DNA of 30,132 nucleotides from CAZRHH01 sp964599885. GTDB taxonomy: Bacteria; Chloroflexota; Dehalococcoidia; DSTF01; JACRBR01. The notes beneath the pieces are model-generated. The model was not told the origin of the DNA. It worked only from the letters and a program-made list of their open reading frames with translations, and did no database searches. Made by a program: the position numbers and the translations under genes. The stretch lies in contig CAZRHH010000035.1 of NCBI GenBank assembly GCA_964599885.1, positions 1 through 30,132 of the forward strand, written 5' to 3'. Below, in pieces: positions 1-7,377 of this stretch (within the stretch, counting starts at the first letter, position 1; the number at the start of each line of letters is the position of its first letter).

Positions 1-242
1 CGGAGACGGGTCTTCTGACCCCTGAGCCGCTGCGCCATCGCCGTGTTCGCCGCCAGCCGCACCCAGCCCGGCCCGACCCGCAGGTCCGCGAAGAACCCCG
101 CCGGGTCCTCGTGGAAATGCAAGAACGCCGACGACTTCCGGTAGAACACGCCGCGCTTCTTCTCCGTCAGCGCGTCGATCTTTCGCAGCTCGCCGAGCAG
201 CGGCTCCAGCGCATCCAGCGCCACCGCTGTCGCATGTTTCAT
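1..242 (-). CDS. Small conserved protein of unknown function, 3' end cut by window edge
   Basis: The reading frame starts at an ATG (complement of 240-242) and stays open to the window edge, giving at least 80 residues. Visible parts are MKHATAVALDALEPLLGELR near the start, then KKRGVFYRKSSAFLHFHEDP and a stretch on FADLRVGPGW. Small proteins of about 85-90 residues with this KRGVFYRKS.AFLHFHEDP core are, from memory, a conserved hypothetical group in high-GC bacteria; I know no function for them. The start codon overlaps the stop of the upstream acetyltransferase gene (ATGA), so the two are probably translationally coupled. Only the last few residues should be missing if it has the usual length. 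Confidence 0.7.
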   Translation of the reverse strand, partial: MKHATAVALDALEPLLGELRKIDALTEKKRGVFYRKSSAFLHFHEDPAGFFADLRVGPGWVRLAANTAMAQRLRGQKTRL

Positions 243-1051
243 CGCTGTCCATCCGATCGAGAACGCCACTCCATGATGCGGTACCGGCACACTTCCTCGA
301 AGCCAAGACGGCGGTACACGCCGTATCCCATCGGCGACGATCCCAGCACCGCGTGCGCGCACCCCATCGCGCGCCCGTTGCGCATCGCATGCAACGTCGT
401 CGCACCGCCGATCCCGCGCTTCCGTGCGGCGGACGCCGTACACACAAAATAGATGCCAGCGACACCGGGCGTGAGGAACATTGTCACCGTCGACACTGGC
501 TCGCCACCCAAACGCCCTACGTAGTGACGCCACGGAACGTCGTCGTTATAGCCGATGCGCCGAAAGACGTCCGCTACCCACGCCGCTTCCTTCGGCCCCT
601 CACCAAAGTCCGCGGCGAGTACTCCCTCGTACGCCCCCATCCCCGCGTCGTCGACCACGCGTCCAATCGCGAACTCCGGCGGCATCGGCAGATCGAGCGG
701 CACCACGGCGAGGTCGGCGATCATGCCGGGCTCGTCGCCGCCGTCCTCGAACCCACGCGCGACCATGCGCTCCACGAGATCCACCGGACGCATCGACGCC
801 GAAACGTGCCACGACCCCGACAACCCGCGTCGTTGTAGTTCCGACGCCCATGCTTCGATCAGCGAGTCAGCGCGAGACGAATCCGCGTCGCACCGCACGA
901 CGGCGTTGTGATACGCCAGCGGCGATCCCCCCACGGTCCACATGATCTCCGCATCCTGCCGCTCGTCACCGCCTCCCACGCGCCCCATCTCCAGCAAGAA
1001 CGCGGGCACGTTGTCCTCGATGAGCTGCATTCGCTGATCGTCGTTGCTCAT
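239..1051 (-). CDS. GNAT-family N-acetyltransferase
   Basis: About 270 residues if the protein starts at MSNDDQRMQLIEDN; an in-frame ATG at 1090 would add 13 residues but has no ribosome site either. The C-terminal 130 residues carry the GNAT fold: a beta-strand (VSTVTMFLTPGVAGIYFVCT), the acetyl-CoA pyrophosphate loop RKRGIGG, and the YRRLGFEEVCRYRIMEW ending typical of the family. The N-terminal half has the looser WTVGGSPLAYHNAVV pattern seen in two-domain GNAT proteins. It should transfer an acetyl group from acetyl-CoA to an amine; the substrate cannot be told. Its stop overlaps the start of the next minus-strand gene by 4 bases. It is divergent from the metallo-hydrolase gene across about 140 bases. 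Confidence 0.85.
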   Translation of the reverse strand: MSNDDQRMQLIEDNVPAFLLEMGRVGGGDERQDAEIMWTVGGSPLAYHNAVVRCDADSSRADSLIEAWASELQRRGLSGSWHVSASMRPVDLVERMVARGFEDGGDEPGMIADLAVVPLDLPMPPEFAIGRVVDDAGMGAYEGVLAADFGEGPKEAAWVADVFRRIGYNDDVPWRHYVGRLGGEPVSTVTMFLTPGVAGIYFVCTASAARKRGIGGATTLHAMRNGRAMGCAHAVLGSSPMGYGVYRRLGFEEVCRYRIMEWRSRSDGQR

Positions 1052-1193
1052 AGCCCGCACCCGTGCGAAAGACGGAATCCTGTGCCCCATGCCGTATTCA
1101 CGCTAACGACTCTACACGCTATCTTCCCAGTCACGATCACGAGCGACCAGCGACCAGCGATCACCAACCTACTACAACGGACCGGAGCATCTC

Positions 1194-2480
1194 ATGCCAG
1201 ACATCCGCGCCCTCGCCGAACAACTCTGGACCGGCACCCTCGACTCCTCCGAAGCGCACCCCGTCACTGCCCGCTATCCCGAAGGCGACGAGATTCTCGA
1301 CGGCGTCCTCTTCTATAAAGGATTCGCCAGCGCCAACACGATCGACACCGGCGACGCGCTCGTCATGCTCGACACCGGCGCCTTCAACGACGCCAACCCC
1401 CTCCACGAAGCCGTCCGCCGCTGGCGCCCCGACACGCGTCTTGCCGCCGCCGTCTTCTCGCACCACCACATCGATCACATCGCCGGCGTCGGCCCCTTCG
1501 AGCGCGACGCCGACGACCGCAAACTCCCGCGCCCGCTCGTCTACGCGCACGCCAACGTCAGCAGCGCGTTCGACCGCTACAAGAAGACGCTCGGCTGGAA
1601 CGGCGCCATCAACGTCCGCCAGTTTGCGTTTCCGGTCGAGCGTTTCCAGTGGCAAGCCGAGTACCGCTACCCCGACGTCGAGTACCACGACCGCATGACG
1701 TTCCGCAGTGGCAACCTCACGTTCGAACTCCACCACGCGCGCGGCGAGACCGAAGACGCGACGTGGACGTGGGTGCCAGAACGCAAACTGCTCGCCCCCG
1801 GCGATCTCTTCATCTGGGCCGCGCCGAACGCCGGCAACCCGCAGAAGGTACAACGCTTCGCCGGCGAATGGGCCGCAGCGTTGCGTGAGATGGCATCGCT
1901 CGGCGCCGAAGCGATGCTCCCCGGCCACGGCATGCCGATCTTCGGCGCCGACCGCATCGCGATGGCGCTCGGCGACACCGCCGAACTGCTCGAGTCGCTT
2001 GAAGCGCAGGTGCTCGCTCTGATGAACACCGGCACGACACTCGATCGCGTCCTGCATGAAGTCGTCATGCCGCAGCATCTGCTCGACAAGCCGTACCTTC
2101 GCCCCGTGTACGACCACCCGCAGTTCATCCTGCGCAACATCTGGCGCCTTTACGGCGGCTGGTGGGACGGCGAACCCGACAACCTGCTGCCAGCGCCGCG
2201 CGAAGAACAAGCGCGCGCATGGATCGAACTCAGCGGCGGCCTCGACCGCGTCCTCGAACGCGCGTCAGCCCTCCGCGACGAAGGCAACCTCCGCCTCGCC
2301 TGCCACCTCATCGAATACGCCGTCCTCGCCGATCCCGCATCAACCCCGGCCCACGAACTCCGCGCCGACATCTACAGCAAGCGCTCAAAACTCGAAGACG
2401 CATCCATGTCCCGCAACATCCTCAACCATGCCGCGCTCGCCTCCGCCAAAGGCAAACGCGATCTCGCCAAACATGAGTAG
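1194..2480 (+). CDS. Metallo-beta-lactamase-fold hydrolase of the alkyl sulfatase type
   Basis: 428 residues. The zinc motif is H90-H91-H92-I93-D94-H95 (HxHxDH), followed by the second half of the zinc site around HARGETEDATW and LPGHGMPIFG. The C-terminal third (HEVVMPQHLLDKPYLRPVYD, then FILRNIWRLYGGWWDGEP) matches the alkyl sulfatase dimerisation domain of BDS1/SdsA1-like enzymes. It is shorter than SdsA1 (about 660 residues) and lacks both a signal peptide and the C-terminal SCP2-like domain, so it is probably cytoplasmic. Likely reaction: hydrolysis of an alkyl or related ester sulfate; the real substrate is unknown. Start chosen at ATG 1194 because CCGGAG lies 6 bases upstream. A diverged copy of its last 12 codons appears at 3683-3724. 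Confidence 0.88.
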   Translation: MPDIRALAEQLWTGTLDSSEAHPVTARYPEGDEILDGVLFYKGFASANTIDTGDALVMLDTGAFNDANPLHEAVRRWRPDTRLAAAVFSHHHIDHIAGVGPFERDADDRKLPRPLVYAHANVSSAFDRYKKTLGWNGAINVRQFAFPVERFQWQAEYRYPDVEYHDRMTFRSGNLTFELHHARGETEDATWTWVPERKLLAPGDLFIWAAPNAGNPQKVQRFAGEWAAALREMASLGAEAMLPGHGMPIFGADRIAMALGDTAELLESLEAQVLALMNTGTTLDRVLHEVVMPQHLLDKPYLRPVYDHPQFILRNIWRLYGGWWDGEPDNLLPAPREEQARAWIELSGGLDRVLERASALRDEGNLRLACHLIEYAVLADPASTPAHELRADIYSKRSKLEDASMSRNILNHAALASAKGKRDLAKHE

Positions 2481-2522
2481 CCCGGCTAGGCACGTCGCGT
2501 GCGGCACGGTACACACCCCACC

Positions 2523-2547
2523 GTAGCGCGGGCTTTCAGCCCGCGCG
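2523..2547 (+). repeat. Palindromic repeat, GCGGG subtype, copy 1
   Basis: GTAGCGCGGGCT, then TTC, then AGCCCGCGCG forms a stem with a tiny loop, 43 bases after the metallo-hydrolase stop. The same unit recurs near 14742, 14926 and 16845, and a related subtype elsewhere. This copy and the one at 14742 are both followed by TTCGCCG. The rest of 2548-2775 holds no gene I can support. Confidence 0.75.
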
Positions 2548-2775
2548 TTCGCCGCCGCAGCACTGTGTAGGCACTGGCGTATCCACGTTTCCGCACTCTC
2601 TGTGCTATGCCCCCGCCGCAGAACCATGCCATCAACGATGCGGTAGTAGGTCAGTTTGAACATTGGCGGCTTTGACCATCGGGCATCACCGATGGACGCT
2701 GCGCAAGTGCTATCCTCGACGGGTTCGTGCTTGGGTCGGCCGACCCTCGCGGAATCGTAGTCCGCGGAGCGCAGG

Positions 2776-2982
2776 ATGATCGCCACCGAGCCCTTCGGAA
2801 GAACCGGCCACCAGAGCACGCGCGTCATCTTTGTCGTCGGCGTCAGCCTAGACGCGGCGACCGGTGACATGAACGGACTCATCCTGTCACTTAACGCACT
2901 TGCCCTCGGGCCGGTTCCCGTCGCCGGAGACGCTGCCGCGGGCGCGGCAATAGCATACTCGCTCGACGGATGCATGGACTGA
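2776..2982 (+). CDS. Possible small hypothetical protein
   Basis: 68 residues, beginning MIATEPFGRTGHQS and ending in an Ala/Gly/Leu-rich stretch (LSLNALALGPVPVAGDAAAG). GGAG lies 6 bases before the ATG, the main reason for listing it. It overlaps the next ORF by 13 bases. I recognise no family, and a longer open frame exists on the opposite strand, so it may be non-coding. It sits at the left end of a patch with base composition unlike the neighbouring genes. Confidence 0.25.
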   Translation: MIATEPFGRTGHQSTRVIFVVGVSLDAATGDMNGLILSLNALALGPVPVAGDAAAGAAIAYSLDGCMD

Positions 2983-3188
2983 ATATGCGACTACGACTAA
3001 GGTATCTAGCGCTCGGATTGGGTTGCGTTTTCGGCCTTGTAGCGGGATCTGTGTTCGCGGCAACTGGAACGGATGCCCTTATCAGCATAATGACGGTCGG
3101 TCTTATCTTCGCAGGCACCCTGTTCTCGTTCTTCGCTGCCTGGTTCTTCAATCGCGAAGTCCTTGAGGCTGGTGGAGTTCGCTGGTGA
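2970..3188 (+). CDS. Small membrane protein, unknown function
   Basis: 72 residues from ATG 2970, or 67 from ATG 2985 (MRLRLRYLALGLGCVFGLVA), which looks more natural because a basic N-terminus leads into the helix. Two hydrophobic segments are visible: LALGLGCVFGLVAGSVFAA and ISIMTVGLIFAGTLFSFFAA, ending NREVLEAGGVRW. The stop overlaps the GTG of the next ORF (GTGA). No family is recognised. It belongs to the foreign-looking patch that ends in an RHS fragment, so an accessory or immunity-like role is possible but is only inference. Confidence 0.45.
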   Translation: MHGLNMRLRLRYLALGLGCVFGLVAGSVFAATGTDALISIMTVGLIFAGTLFSFFAAWFFNREVLEAGGVRW

Positions 3189-3430
3189 CGGGCGAGCCGG
3201 CGATGCTCGCGGCGATTCTGTTGTGCTGGGGGCTGATTCGAACGGTGTGTGTGCTCATAGCGCGCCGGGTGGGTTCTGCCACTAGGTCGGGCCAAATCGT
3301 ACTGGACCTTTTCCTAGTACTTGTGATCTTTGTCCCCGCGTCGCTAACACTCCGAAGCATCGGTATGCTGGCCGCAGGCGTTGTTGTCTTTCTTGCGGTT
3401 GCGTTGCGCGGTACACGCACTGCAGTGTGA
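3185..3430 (+). CDS. Small membrane protein, unknown function
   Basis: 81 residues from GTG 3185, which overlaps the previous stop by 4 bases. Helices are visible at MLAAILLCWGLIRTVCVLIA, at IVLDLFLVLVIFVPASLTL and at MLAAGVVVFLAVAL, separated by an Arg-rich loop (RRVGSATRSGQ). Its stop again overlaps the next GTG (GTGA). The three consecutive 4-base overlaps are either real coupling or a sign that an older reading frame has been broken. No family is recognised. Confidence 0.42.
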   Translation: MTGEPAMLAAILLCWGLIRTVCVLIARRVGSATRSGQIVLDLFLVLVIFVPASLTLRSIGMLAAGVVVFLAVALRGTRTAV

Positions 3431-3732
3431 GAGTAAAGTGCTTCGTCGAAAGCTTCAGCGGCAAGTCCGGCCTCGGGCGCTTCACCTCGGCGGATCCCTT
3501 TACCATCGACGGCACGGATCGCTACGGCTACGTTCTCGGTAATCCGGTGCGGTTCACGGATCCGTTCGGGTTGTGGTGCGAGGATCCTAGCCAGCTTGGA
3601 CCGTGCCAAAACGAGTTGAACTGTTTCGATACCGCGTGCCAGTGGAAGTGGGCGGCATTCTGTTTCGGGAGCCCGCTTTCGTATGAGTGCCAAGGCCGAA
3701 CGCGATCTCCCCAGACACGAGTAAGGTTGTAG
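3427..3732 (+). pseudogene. RHS repeat-associated core fragment with short unique tail
   Basis: 101 residues. GRFTSADPFTIDGTDRYGYV followed by LGNPVRFTDPFGL is the end of the RHS core domain (the usual pattern is GRFxSxDP...YxYxxNNPVxxxDPxGL). In full RHS proteins this follows a very long YD-repeat shell and precedes a variable C-terminal toxin. Here only about 16 residues precede GRF (FVESFSGKSGL), so the shell is missing. A Cys/Trp-rich tail of about 50 residues follows (WCEDPSQLGPCQNELNCFDT...). It is best read as a displaced RHS tip or a decayed fragment. The last dozen codons overlap, in another frame, an apparent alkyl-sulfatase gene tail. Confidence 0.6.
3683..3724 (+). pseudogene. Probable 3' tail of a second alkyl-sulfatase-type gene
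   Basis: In this frame the DNA reads MSAKAERDLPRHE then TAA. The intact metallo-hydrolase at 1194-2480 ends SAKGKRDLAKHE then TAG: 8 of 12 residues are identical, about 29 of 36 bases match, and both stop at the same place. Nothing upstream in this frame looks like the rest of the gene. It may be the stump of a duplicated gene whose body was replaced by the RHS patch. The match is short, so chance is not excluded. Confidence 0.4.
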
Positions 3733-3742
3733 GTTGTAGGTT
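3724..3742. repeat. Short tandem repeat AGGTTGT
   Basis: AGGTTGT is repeated twice and followed by AGGTTC, directly between the RHS/alkyl-sulfatase remnants and the 3' end of the minus-strand regulator. Similar short tandem words occur near 4485 (TTCTCTG units) and near 1145 (GCGACCA units). No function can be assigned. Confidence 0.5.
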
Positions 3743-3757
3743 CTTGGGCGCCAGCCC

Positions 3758-4369
3758 CTACTCCGGCTTCACCCGAAACGTGCAGAAGTCATCCCCTCGC
3801 AGCAAACTCGTCGTCAGCCGCGCATCCGCCCCCACAAGCTGCCTGATGAATTGCACGTCCAGCGCGCACACCGCGCTATTCTGCGTCGCCACCTTCCAGA
3901 ACGGACACGTGTCCTGCCGCACAAAATACTCACCGTCCTCGGACGACGTCCCCGCGACGTTCCCGCGCTCCTGCAAGATCAGGCCCACCTCCGCGACGCG
4001 CTCCGGCAACGGCTTGCCCTCGAGCCGCGGCATGAACGGCTCCGCAAACCGCCCCGCGACGCGGCGCATCAACTGCTGCAACGCCTGCGGCCCCAACAGA
4101 CTGCGCGACTCCTCGATCAGCGCCAGCGCCAGTTCGTCGTACCGCTTCGGATACAGGCCATCGCCGCTCGCGCTCAGACGGTACACCAGCGCCGGCCGCC
4201 CGACGTGCCCGCGCTCTTCGTGCGACTCCACCAGCCCGTCGCGCTCCAGCAACATCAAGTGCTGCCGGATGCCCGTCGCCGTCAGCGACAGCTCCGCCCC
4301 AAGCTCTTTCACCGTCGCCTGATGCCGCCGTCGCAGCAAATCCAAAATCTCTTGCCGAGTCGCCTGCAC
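3758..4369 (-). CDS. SufR-like winged-helix regulator with CX12CX27C cluster motif
   Basis: 203 residues from a GTG start (complement of 4367-4369) preceded by AGGTGA. Residues 1-70 form the winged helix: QEILDLLRRRHQATVKELG, then the recognition helix LSLTATGIRQHLMLLERDG and the wing GHVGRPALVYRLS. The C-terminal part has C155, C168 and C196 (TCPFWKVATQNSAVC ... DDFCTF), the spacing expected of SufR-type Fe-S-sensing repressors. It should bind DNA as a dimer and respond to Fe-S cluster or redox state. It is not next to suf genes here; its neighbours are the RHS patch and a small GWxLV protein. A TATACT -10 candidate lies on the minus strand at 4402-4407. Confidence 0.8.
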   Translation of the reverse strand: MQATRQEILDLLRRRHQATVKELGAELSLTATGIRQHLMLLERDGLVESHEERGHVGRPALVYRLSASGDGLYPKRYDELALALIEESRSLLGPQALQQLMRRVAGRFAEPFMPRLEGKPLPERVAEVGLILQERGNVAGTSSEDGEYFVRQDTCPFWKVATQNSAVCALDVQFIRQLVGADARLTTSLLRGDDFCTFRVKPE

Positions 4370-4439
4370 GAATCACCTCACACCACAACCATCCAACCCA
4401 TAGTATAAGCCGCCCCCCGCGCGCACTCCGAACACGATC

Positions 4440-4580
4440 CCGCTCTGCCCTCTGCTCTTCACTGCTCACTGCCGCTTGTTCTCTGTTCTCTGCTCTCTGT
4501 TCTCTACCTTTGGCCTCCGCTTCTCTCTCCTTCTGCTCCTTCGCGCCCTCTGCGTTCCTTTGCGTCTTTGCGGTGAACCT
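4440..4580. repeat. Pyrimidine-rich word-like repeat region (element A)
   Basis: 4441-4508 is built of CTCTG/TTCTCTG words (CTGTTCTCTGCTCTCTGTTC), and 4541-4580 holds CCCTCTGCGTTCCTTTGCG then TCTTTGCGGTGAACC. The second part matches elements near 9187, 13268 and 28597. It fills the gap between the regulator promoter and the small gene at 4602, and its TTGCGG (4568-4573) sits 16 bases before a TATCAT that precedes that gene, so it may supply part of the promoter. Confidence 0.6.
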
Positions 4581-4601
4581 TCCCGCCTCTATCATGCACC
4601 C

Positions 4602-4859
4602 ATGTCCACCGACTACCGCGTCATCTACGTCACCATCGACTCCACCGACGACCGCCGCACCGTCACCGAAATGATGGACCACGAATGTGACCGCCAGGCC
4701 AGCGGTGGCTGGCGTCTCGTCACCGCCGTCCCCGACACCAACAGCGGCACCACACAAGGCATCTGGCTCTACTTCGCCGCCGAAGACGACACCAACGTCC
4801 GCGACGCCGCAGACGTAGCGCTGGCCGAAGAAGTCATCGCCGAAGCCGGCGAAGCGTAG
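4602..4859 (+). CDS. Small DUF4177-like protein
   Basis: 85 residues: MSTDYRVIYVTIDSTDDRRT..., then ASGGWRLVTAVPDTNSGTT and GIWLYFAAED. The GGWRLV centre followed by a beta-strand ending in YF resembles DUF4177-type small proteins (..EGWELVSV....YFKR), though the match is weak. An upstream in-frame ATG at 4476 was rejected because it would code through a low-complexity repeat. TATCAT ends 6 bases before the ATG and there is no Shine-Dalgarno sequence, which suggests a leaderless transcript. The C-terminus is acidic (EEVIAEAGEA). Function unknown. Confidence 0.65.
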   Translation: MSTDYRVIYVTIDSTDDRRTVTEMMDHECDRQASGGWRLVTAVPDTNSGTTQGIWLYFAAEDDTNVRDAADVALAEEVIAEAGEA

Positions 4860-4898
4860 CTCCCCGAACGCCTGCAAAACCTTTCACTCACACGTAAC

Positions 4899-4929
4899 AA
4901 ATGAAAGGATAGCAAATATCCTTTCATTT
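4899..4929. promoter_or_regulatory. 13-bp perfect inverted repeat upstream of fic
   Basis: The left arm AAATGAAAGGATA (4899-4911) and the right arm TATCCTTTCATTT (4917-4929) are exact reverse complements around GCAAA. It lies 40 bases after the small gene stop and about 75 bases before the Fic start. The AT-rich stem with a T run on the right could be a terminator. The length, perfection and AT-richness in a GC-rich genome also fit an operator for the fic gene. Confidence 0.6.
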
Positions 4930-5002
4930 TCCCCTCAATTCTGATAGGATCGTCCATATTCTATCGTTTGCGGTCCGTTGGATAGCAGGAAGCGAGGGCA
5001 CG

Positions 5003-6190
5003 GTGGGCGGAACGTACGTGCGCCAAGTCTGGGGCCACGACCCTCATCTGTACGCGCCCAAGCGCTACCGAAAGGCCTGCGCCTACGACACCTTCATCCC
5101 GAATCCCATCCGCGCGCTGGATCCGAGCATCCCCGGCACCCTCCAGGCCGCCATCTCGGAGGCGGAGACCAGCATTTCCGCGCTCAACGCAGCTTCGTCG
5201 CCGCACCTTGCGTCGCTTGCCCGCCTGCTGCTCAGGACCGAATCGATCGCCTCATCGAAAGTAGAAGGACTGCAGGTCGATGCCCGATCGCTCGCGCGCG
5301 CCGAGGTCAAACAAGAGACCGGACGCTCGATCGGCTCGCAGGCGGCCGAGATTCTCGCCAGCATCGACGCCATGCAGTTCGCGATTGAGCGCGCGTCCGA
5401 TCGCCCGATCACCACCGCCGATCTCCAGGACATACACACCACGCTGATGAAGGACGTCGCGCCGAAGATCGCAGGCAACGTTCGCACGGTGCAAAACTGG
5501 ATCGGCGGCAACGACTACAACCCCTGTGGCGCCGACTTCGTCCCGCCACCGCCCGAGCTGCTCGGCGACCTTCTCCTCGACCTGTGCGACTTCTGCAACG
5601 ACGACTCGCTCTCGCCGCTCGTCCAGGCAGCGATCGCGCACGCGCAGTTCGAAACCCTGCACCCGTTCGCCGATGGCAACGGCCGCACCGGCCGCGCGCT
5701 CGTCCAGGTGATGCTCCGCCGGTCGGGCCTCGCGCAGTGGTACGTGCCACCGATCAGCGTCATGCTGGCCCGGCACCGCGATTCGTACATCCGCGGACTC
5801 ACGCTCTTTCGCGAAGGCGATGTCGGCGGTTGGCTCGCGATCTTCGCCGACGCCGCCGCCGGCGCCGCGCGGCTGGCAACAACCTACAGGCTCCGCATCG
5901 ACGAACTACAGCAGCGCTGGCGCCAGCAACTCGGCGCGATCCCGTCGCCGCCGCGGTCCGACGCCGCCGCCTGGGCGATCATCGACGCGCTGCCGGCCTA
6001 CCCCGTACTCACGCTCACCGCCGCCATCGCGGCGACCAGCCGAACGCGCCCGGCGATCGTGAACGCAGTCCAGCACCTGCAGCAGGCGGGCGTACTCGCC
6101 CCACTGTCCGGCGGGCCGCGAAATAAAGCATGGGAGGCCGCCGACCTGCTCGACATGATCACCGATCTCGAAGATGGCGTACTGCCGTAA
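5003..6190 (+). CDS. Fic-domain protein, N-terminally autoinhibited (class II)
   Basis: 395 residues from GTG 5003, preceded by AGGAAGCGAGGG. The Fic_N region (about 35-110) contains S84-S-K-V-E88-G89, the [S/T]xxxE[G/N] inhibitory helix whose glutamate blocks ATP binding in class II Fic proteins. The catalytic motif H220-PFADGNGRTGR (220-231) is complete, and the flap region around NWIGGNDYNPCGADFVPPPP is present. The last 70 residues (AAWAIIDALPAYPVLTLTAA, then AIVNAVQHLQQAGVLAPLSG) look like a winged helix, as in stand-alone Fic-wHTH proteins. Expected activity: transfer of AMP to a hydroxyl group of a target protein; the target is unknown. No antitoxin gene is adjacent, as expected when inhibition is built in. 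A 13-bp inverted repeat lies upstream and a tRNA fragment directly downstream. Confidence 0.9.
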   Translation: MGGTYVRQVWGHDPHLYAPKRYRKACAYDTFIPNPIRALDPSIPGTLQAAISEAETSISALNAASSPHLASLARLLLRTESIASSKVEGLQVDARSLARAEVKQETGRSIGSQAAEILASIDAMQFAIERASDRPITTADLQDIHTTLMKDVAPKIAGNVRTVQNWIGGNDYNPCGADFVPPPPELLGDLLLDLCDFCNDDSLSPLVQAAIAHAQFETLHPFADGNGRTGRALVQVMLRRSGLAQWYVPPISVMLARHRDSYIRGLTLFREGDVGGWLAIFADAAAGAARLATTYRLRIDELQQRWRQQLGAIPSPPRSDAAAWAIIDALPAYPVLTLTAAIAATSRTRPAIVNAVQHLQQAGVLAPLSGGPRNKAWEAADLLDMITDLEDGVLP

Positions 6191-6214
6191 CGCGCAATGC
6201 CCCGCCGTCCGCCG

Positions 6215-6271
6215 TCCGATATCCTGCACCCGAAAACGCGCCCCCGTAGCTCAGAGGATAGAGCAGTGGTT
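6215..6271 (+). pseudogene. Duplicated tRNA-Arg 5' half with upstream flank (left copy of 57-bp direct repeat)
   Basis: Identical base for base to 7378-7434: 25 bases of upstream flank (TCCGATATCCTGCACCCG...), then the tRNA from its first base (6240) through acceptor strand, D-arm and 5' anticodon stem, ending GCAGTGGTT. It diverges exactly at the anticodon loop (CGCGTG here, TCCTAA in the intact copy). The 3' half of the tRNA is absent, so this copy cannot give a functional tRNA. Confidence 0.9.
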
Positions 6272-6350
6272 CGCGTGACCCCAGTAAGCACGTTCGCTGC
6301 ACTCCGACCGCCGTCGACCCTCGCCGTGGCAGCGCGCTAGACTCCACCCG

Positions 6351-7295
6351 ATGACCGTACTGGACTGGCTGCTCGATTCGGACCCTGCCATCCGCTGGCA
6401 AGTCTTGCGCGATCTCGTCCATGCGCCGTCCGAAGTCGTCGAGGCGGAGCGCGCGCGGGTGGCCACCGAGGGTTGGGGCGCCAGACTGCTGGCGTTACAG
6501 GGCGAAGACGGCCAGTGGGCCGGCGGCGCATGCTTCCCGGCAAAAAGCTTCAACTGGCGCGACGAGAACCAGGGCCAGCCCTGGACCGCCACGCTCCCGA
6601 CACTCCAGCTGCTGCATGACTTCGGGGTCGACCCGCACGCTGACGGAGTGCGCCGGGCGGTGGCGCTCGTGAGCGACCGCTGCCGTTGGGAGCACGCCGG
6701 ACAGCCGTTCTTCAGCGGCGAGGTCGAGCCGTGCATCAATGGCAGGACCGTCACACTCGGCGCCTACTTTGATCAAGATGTCGATGGCGTCGTCACCCGC
6801 CTGCTTGGTGAGCAGCTCGCGGACGGTGGGTGGAACTGCGAAGTGGAGAATGGTTCCGTCCGCTCGTCGTTCGCTACCACGATCAACGTCCTGGAAGGAC
6901 TGTTGGCGTACGAGCGCGAAACCGGCGGTTCTGCGGAATGCATCACGGCTCGACGCCGGGGTGAGGAGTACCTCCTCGAACGAAAGCTGACCCGGCGTAA
7001 GAGCACCGGCGAAGTCGTCAACCCGGCCTGGCTGCAATGCTCGTTCCCGATCCGCTGGCACTACGATGTGCTGCGCGCCCTCGAATACTTCCGCTTGGCC
7101 GGCGATGTGCCGGACTCGCGGATAGACCAAGCGATCGACGTGCTCCGATCCAAACAGCAGCCCGATGGCGCCTGGCTGCTGGAGAACACGCATCCCGGCA
7201 AGGTCCACTTTCCGCTCGAGGACGGCGACGATCGGCCAAGCCGATGGAACACGCTGCGCGCGCTGCGTGTCCTTGACTGGTACGACCAGTCCTGA
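6351..7295 (+). CDS. Alpha/alpha-toroid protein, squalene-cyclase/prenyltransferase-like
   Basis: 314 residues. Three QW-type motifs are visible: Q50-GEDGQW, Q155-LADGGW161 and Q270-PDGAW275, with helical repeats between, as in squalene cyclases and prenyltransferase beta subunits. It is half the length of a squalene-hopene cyclase, and I see no DxDD proton-donor motif, so cyclase activity is unlikely. It is best described as a conserved soluble toroid protein of unknown function. TAGACT ends 7 bases before the ATG and there is no ribosome site, suggesting leaderless expression. It is the only gene inside the segment bounded by the 57-bp tRNA-derived direct repeats, so it was probably acquired together with that duplication. 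Confidence 0.75.
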   Translation: MTVLDWLLDSDPAIRWQVLRDLVHAPSEVVEAERARVATEGWGARLLALQGEDGQWAGGACFPAKSFNWRDENQGQPWTATLPTLQLLHDFGVDPHADGVRRAVALVSDRCRWEHAGQPFFSGEVEPCINGRTVTLGAYFDQDVDGVVTRLLGEQLADGGWNCEVENGSVRSSFATTINVLEGLLAYERETGGSAECITARRRGEEYLLERKLTRRKSTGEVVNPAWLQCSFPIRWHYDVLRALEYFRLAGDVPDSRIDQAIDVLRSKQQPDGAWLLENTHPGKVHFPLEDGDDRPSRWNTLRALRVLDWYDQS

Positions 7296-7377
7296 TTCCA
7301 TCGTCGAAGTCGCACACCGAGTCAGCCGTCGGGCTGCCGAGCCGGCGATGTTCGCCGCACCCGCCCGACCTCCGACT

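Noticed and set aside
1161..2210. 349-codon open frame on the minus strand
   Set aside because: Antisense to the metallo-hydrolase; Val/Glu/Arg-biased composition typical of the reverse of a high-GC gene, no motifs.
2385..2975. 196-codon open frame on the minus strand
   Set aside because: Starts inside the foreign patch and runs into the metallo-hydrolase gene tail; no motif, ribosome site or family resemblance.
4476..4601. Longer start for the small gene at 4602
   Set aside because: The added residues come from pyrimidine-rich repeat DNA and give a Phe/Ser/Leu/Cys run; TATCAT directly before ATG 4602 fits a leaderless start.
6272..7377. Insertion sequence between the tRNA repeats
   Set aside because: No transposase or integrase motif in any frame and no terminal inverted repeats; the only gene is the toroid protein.
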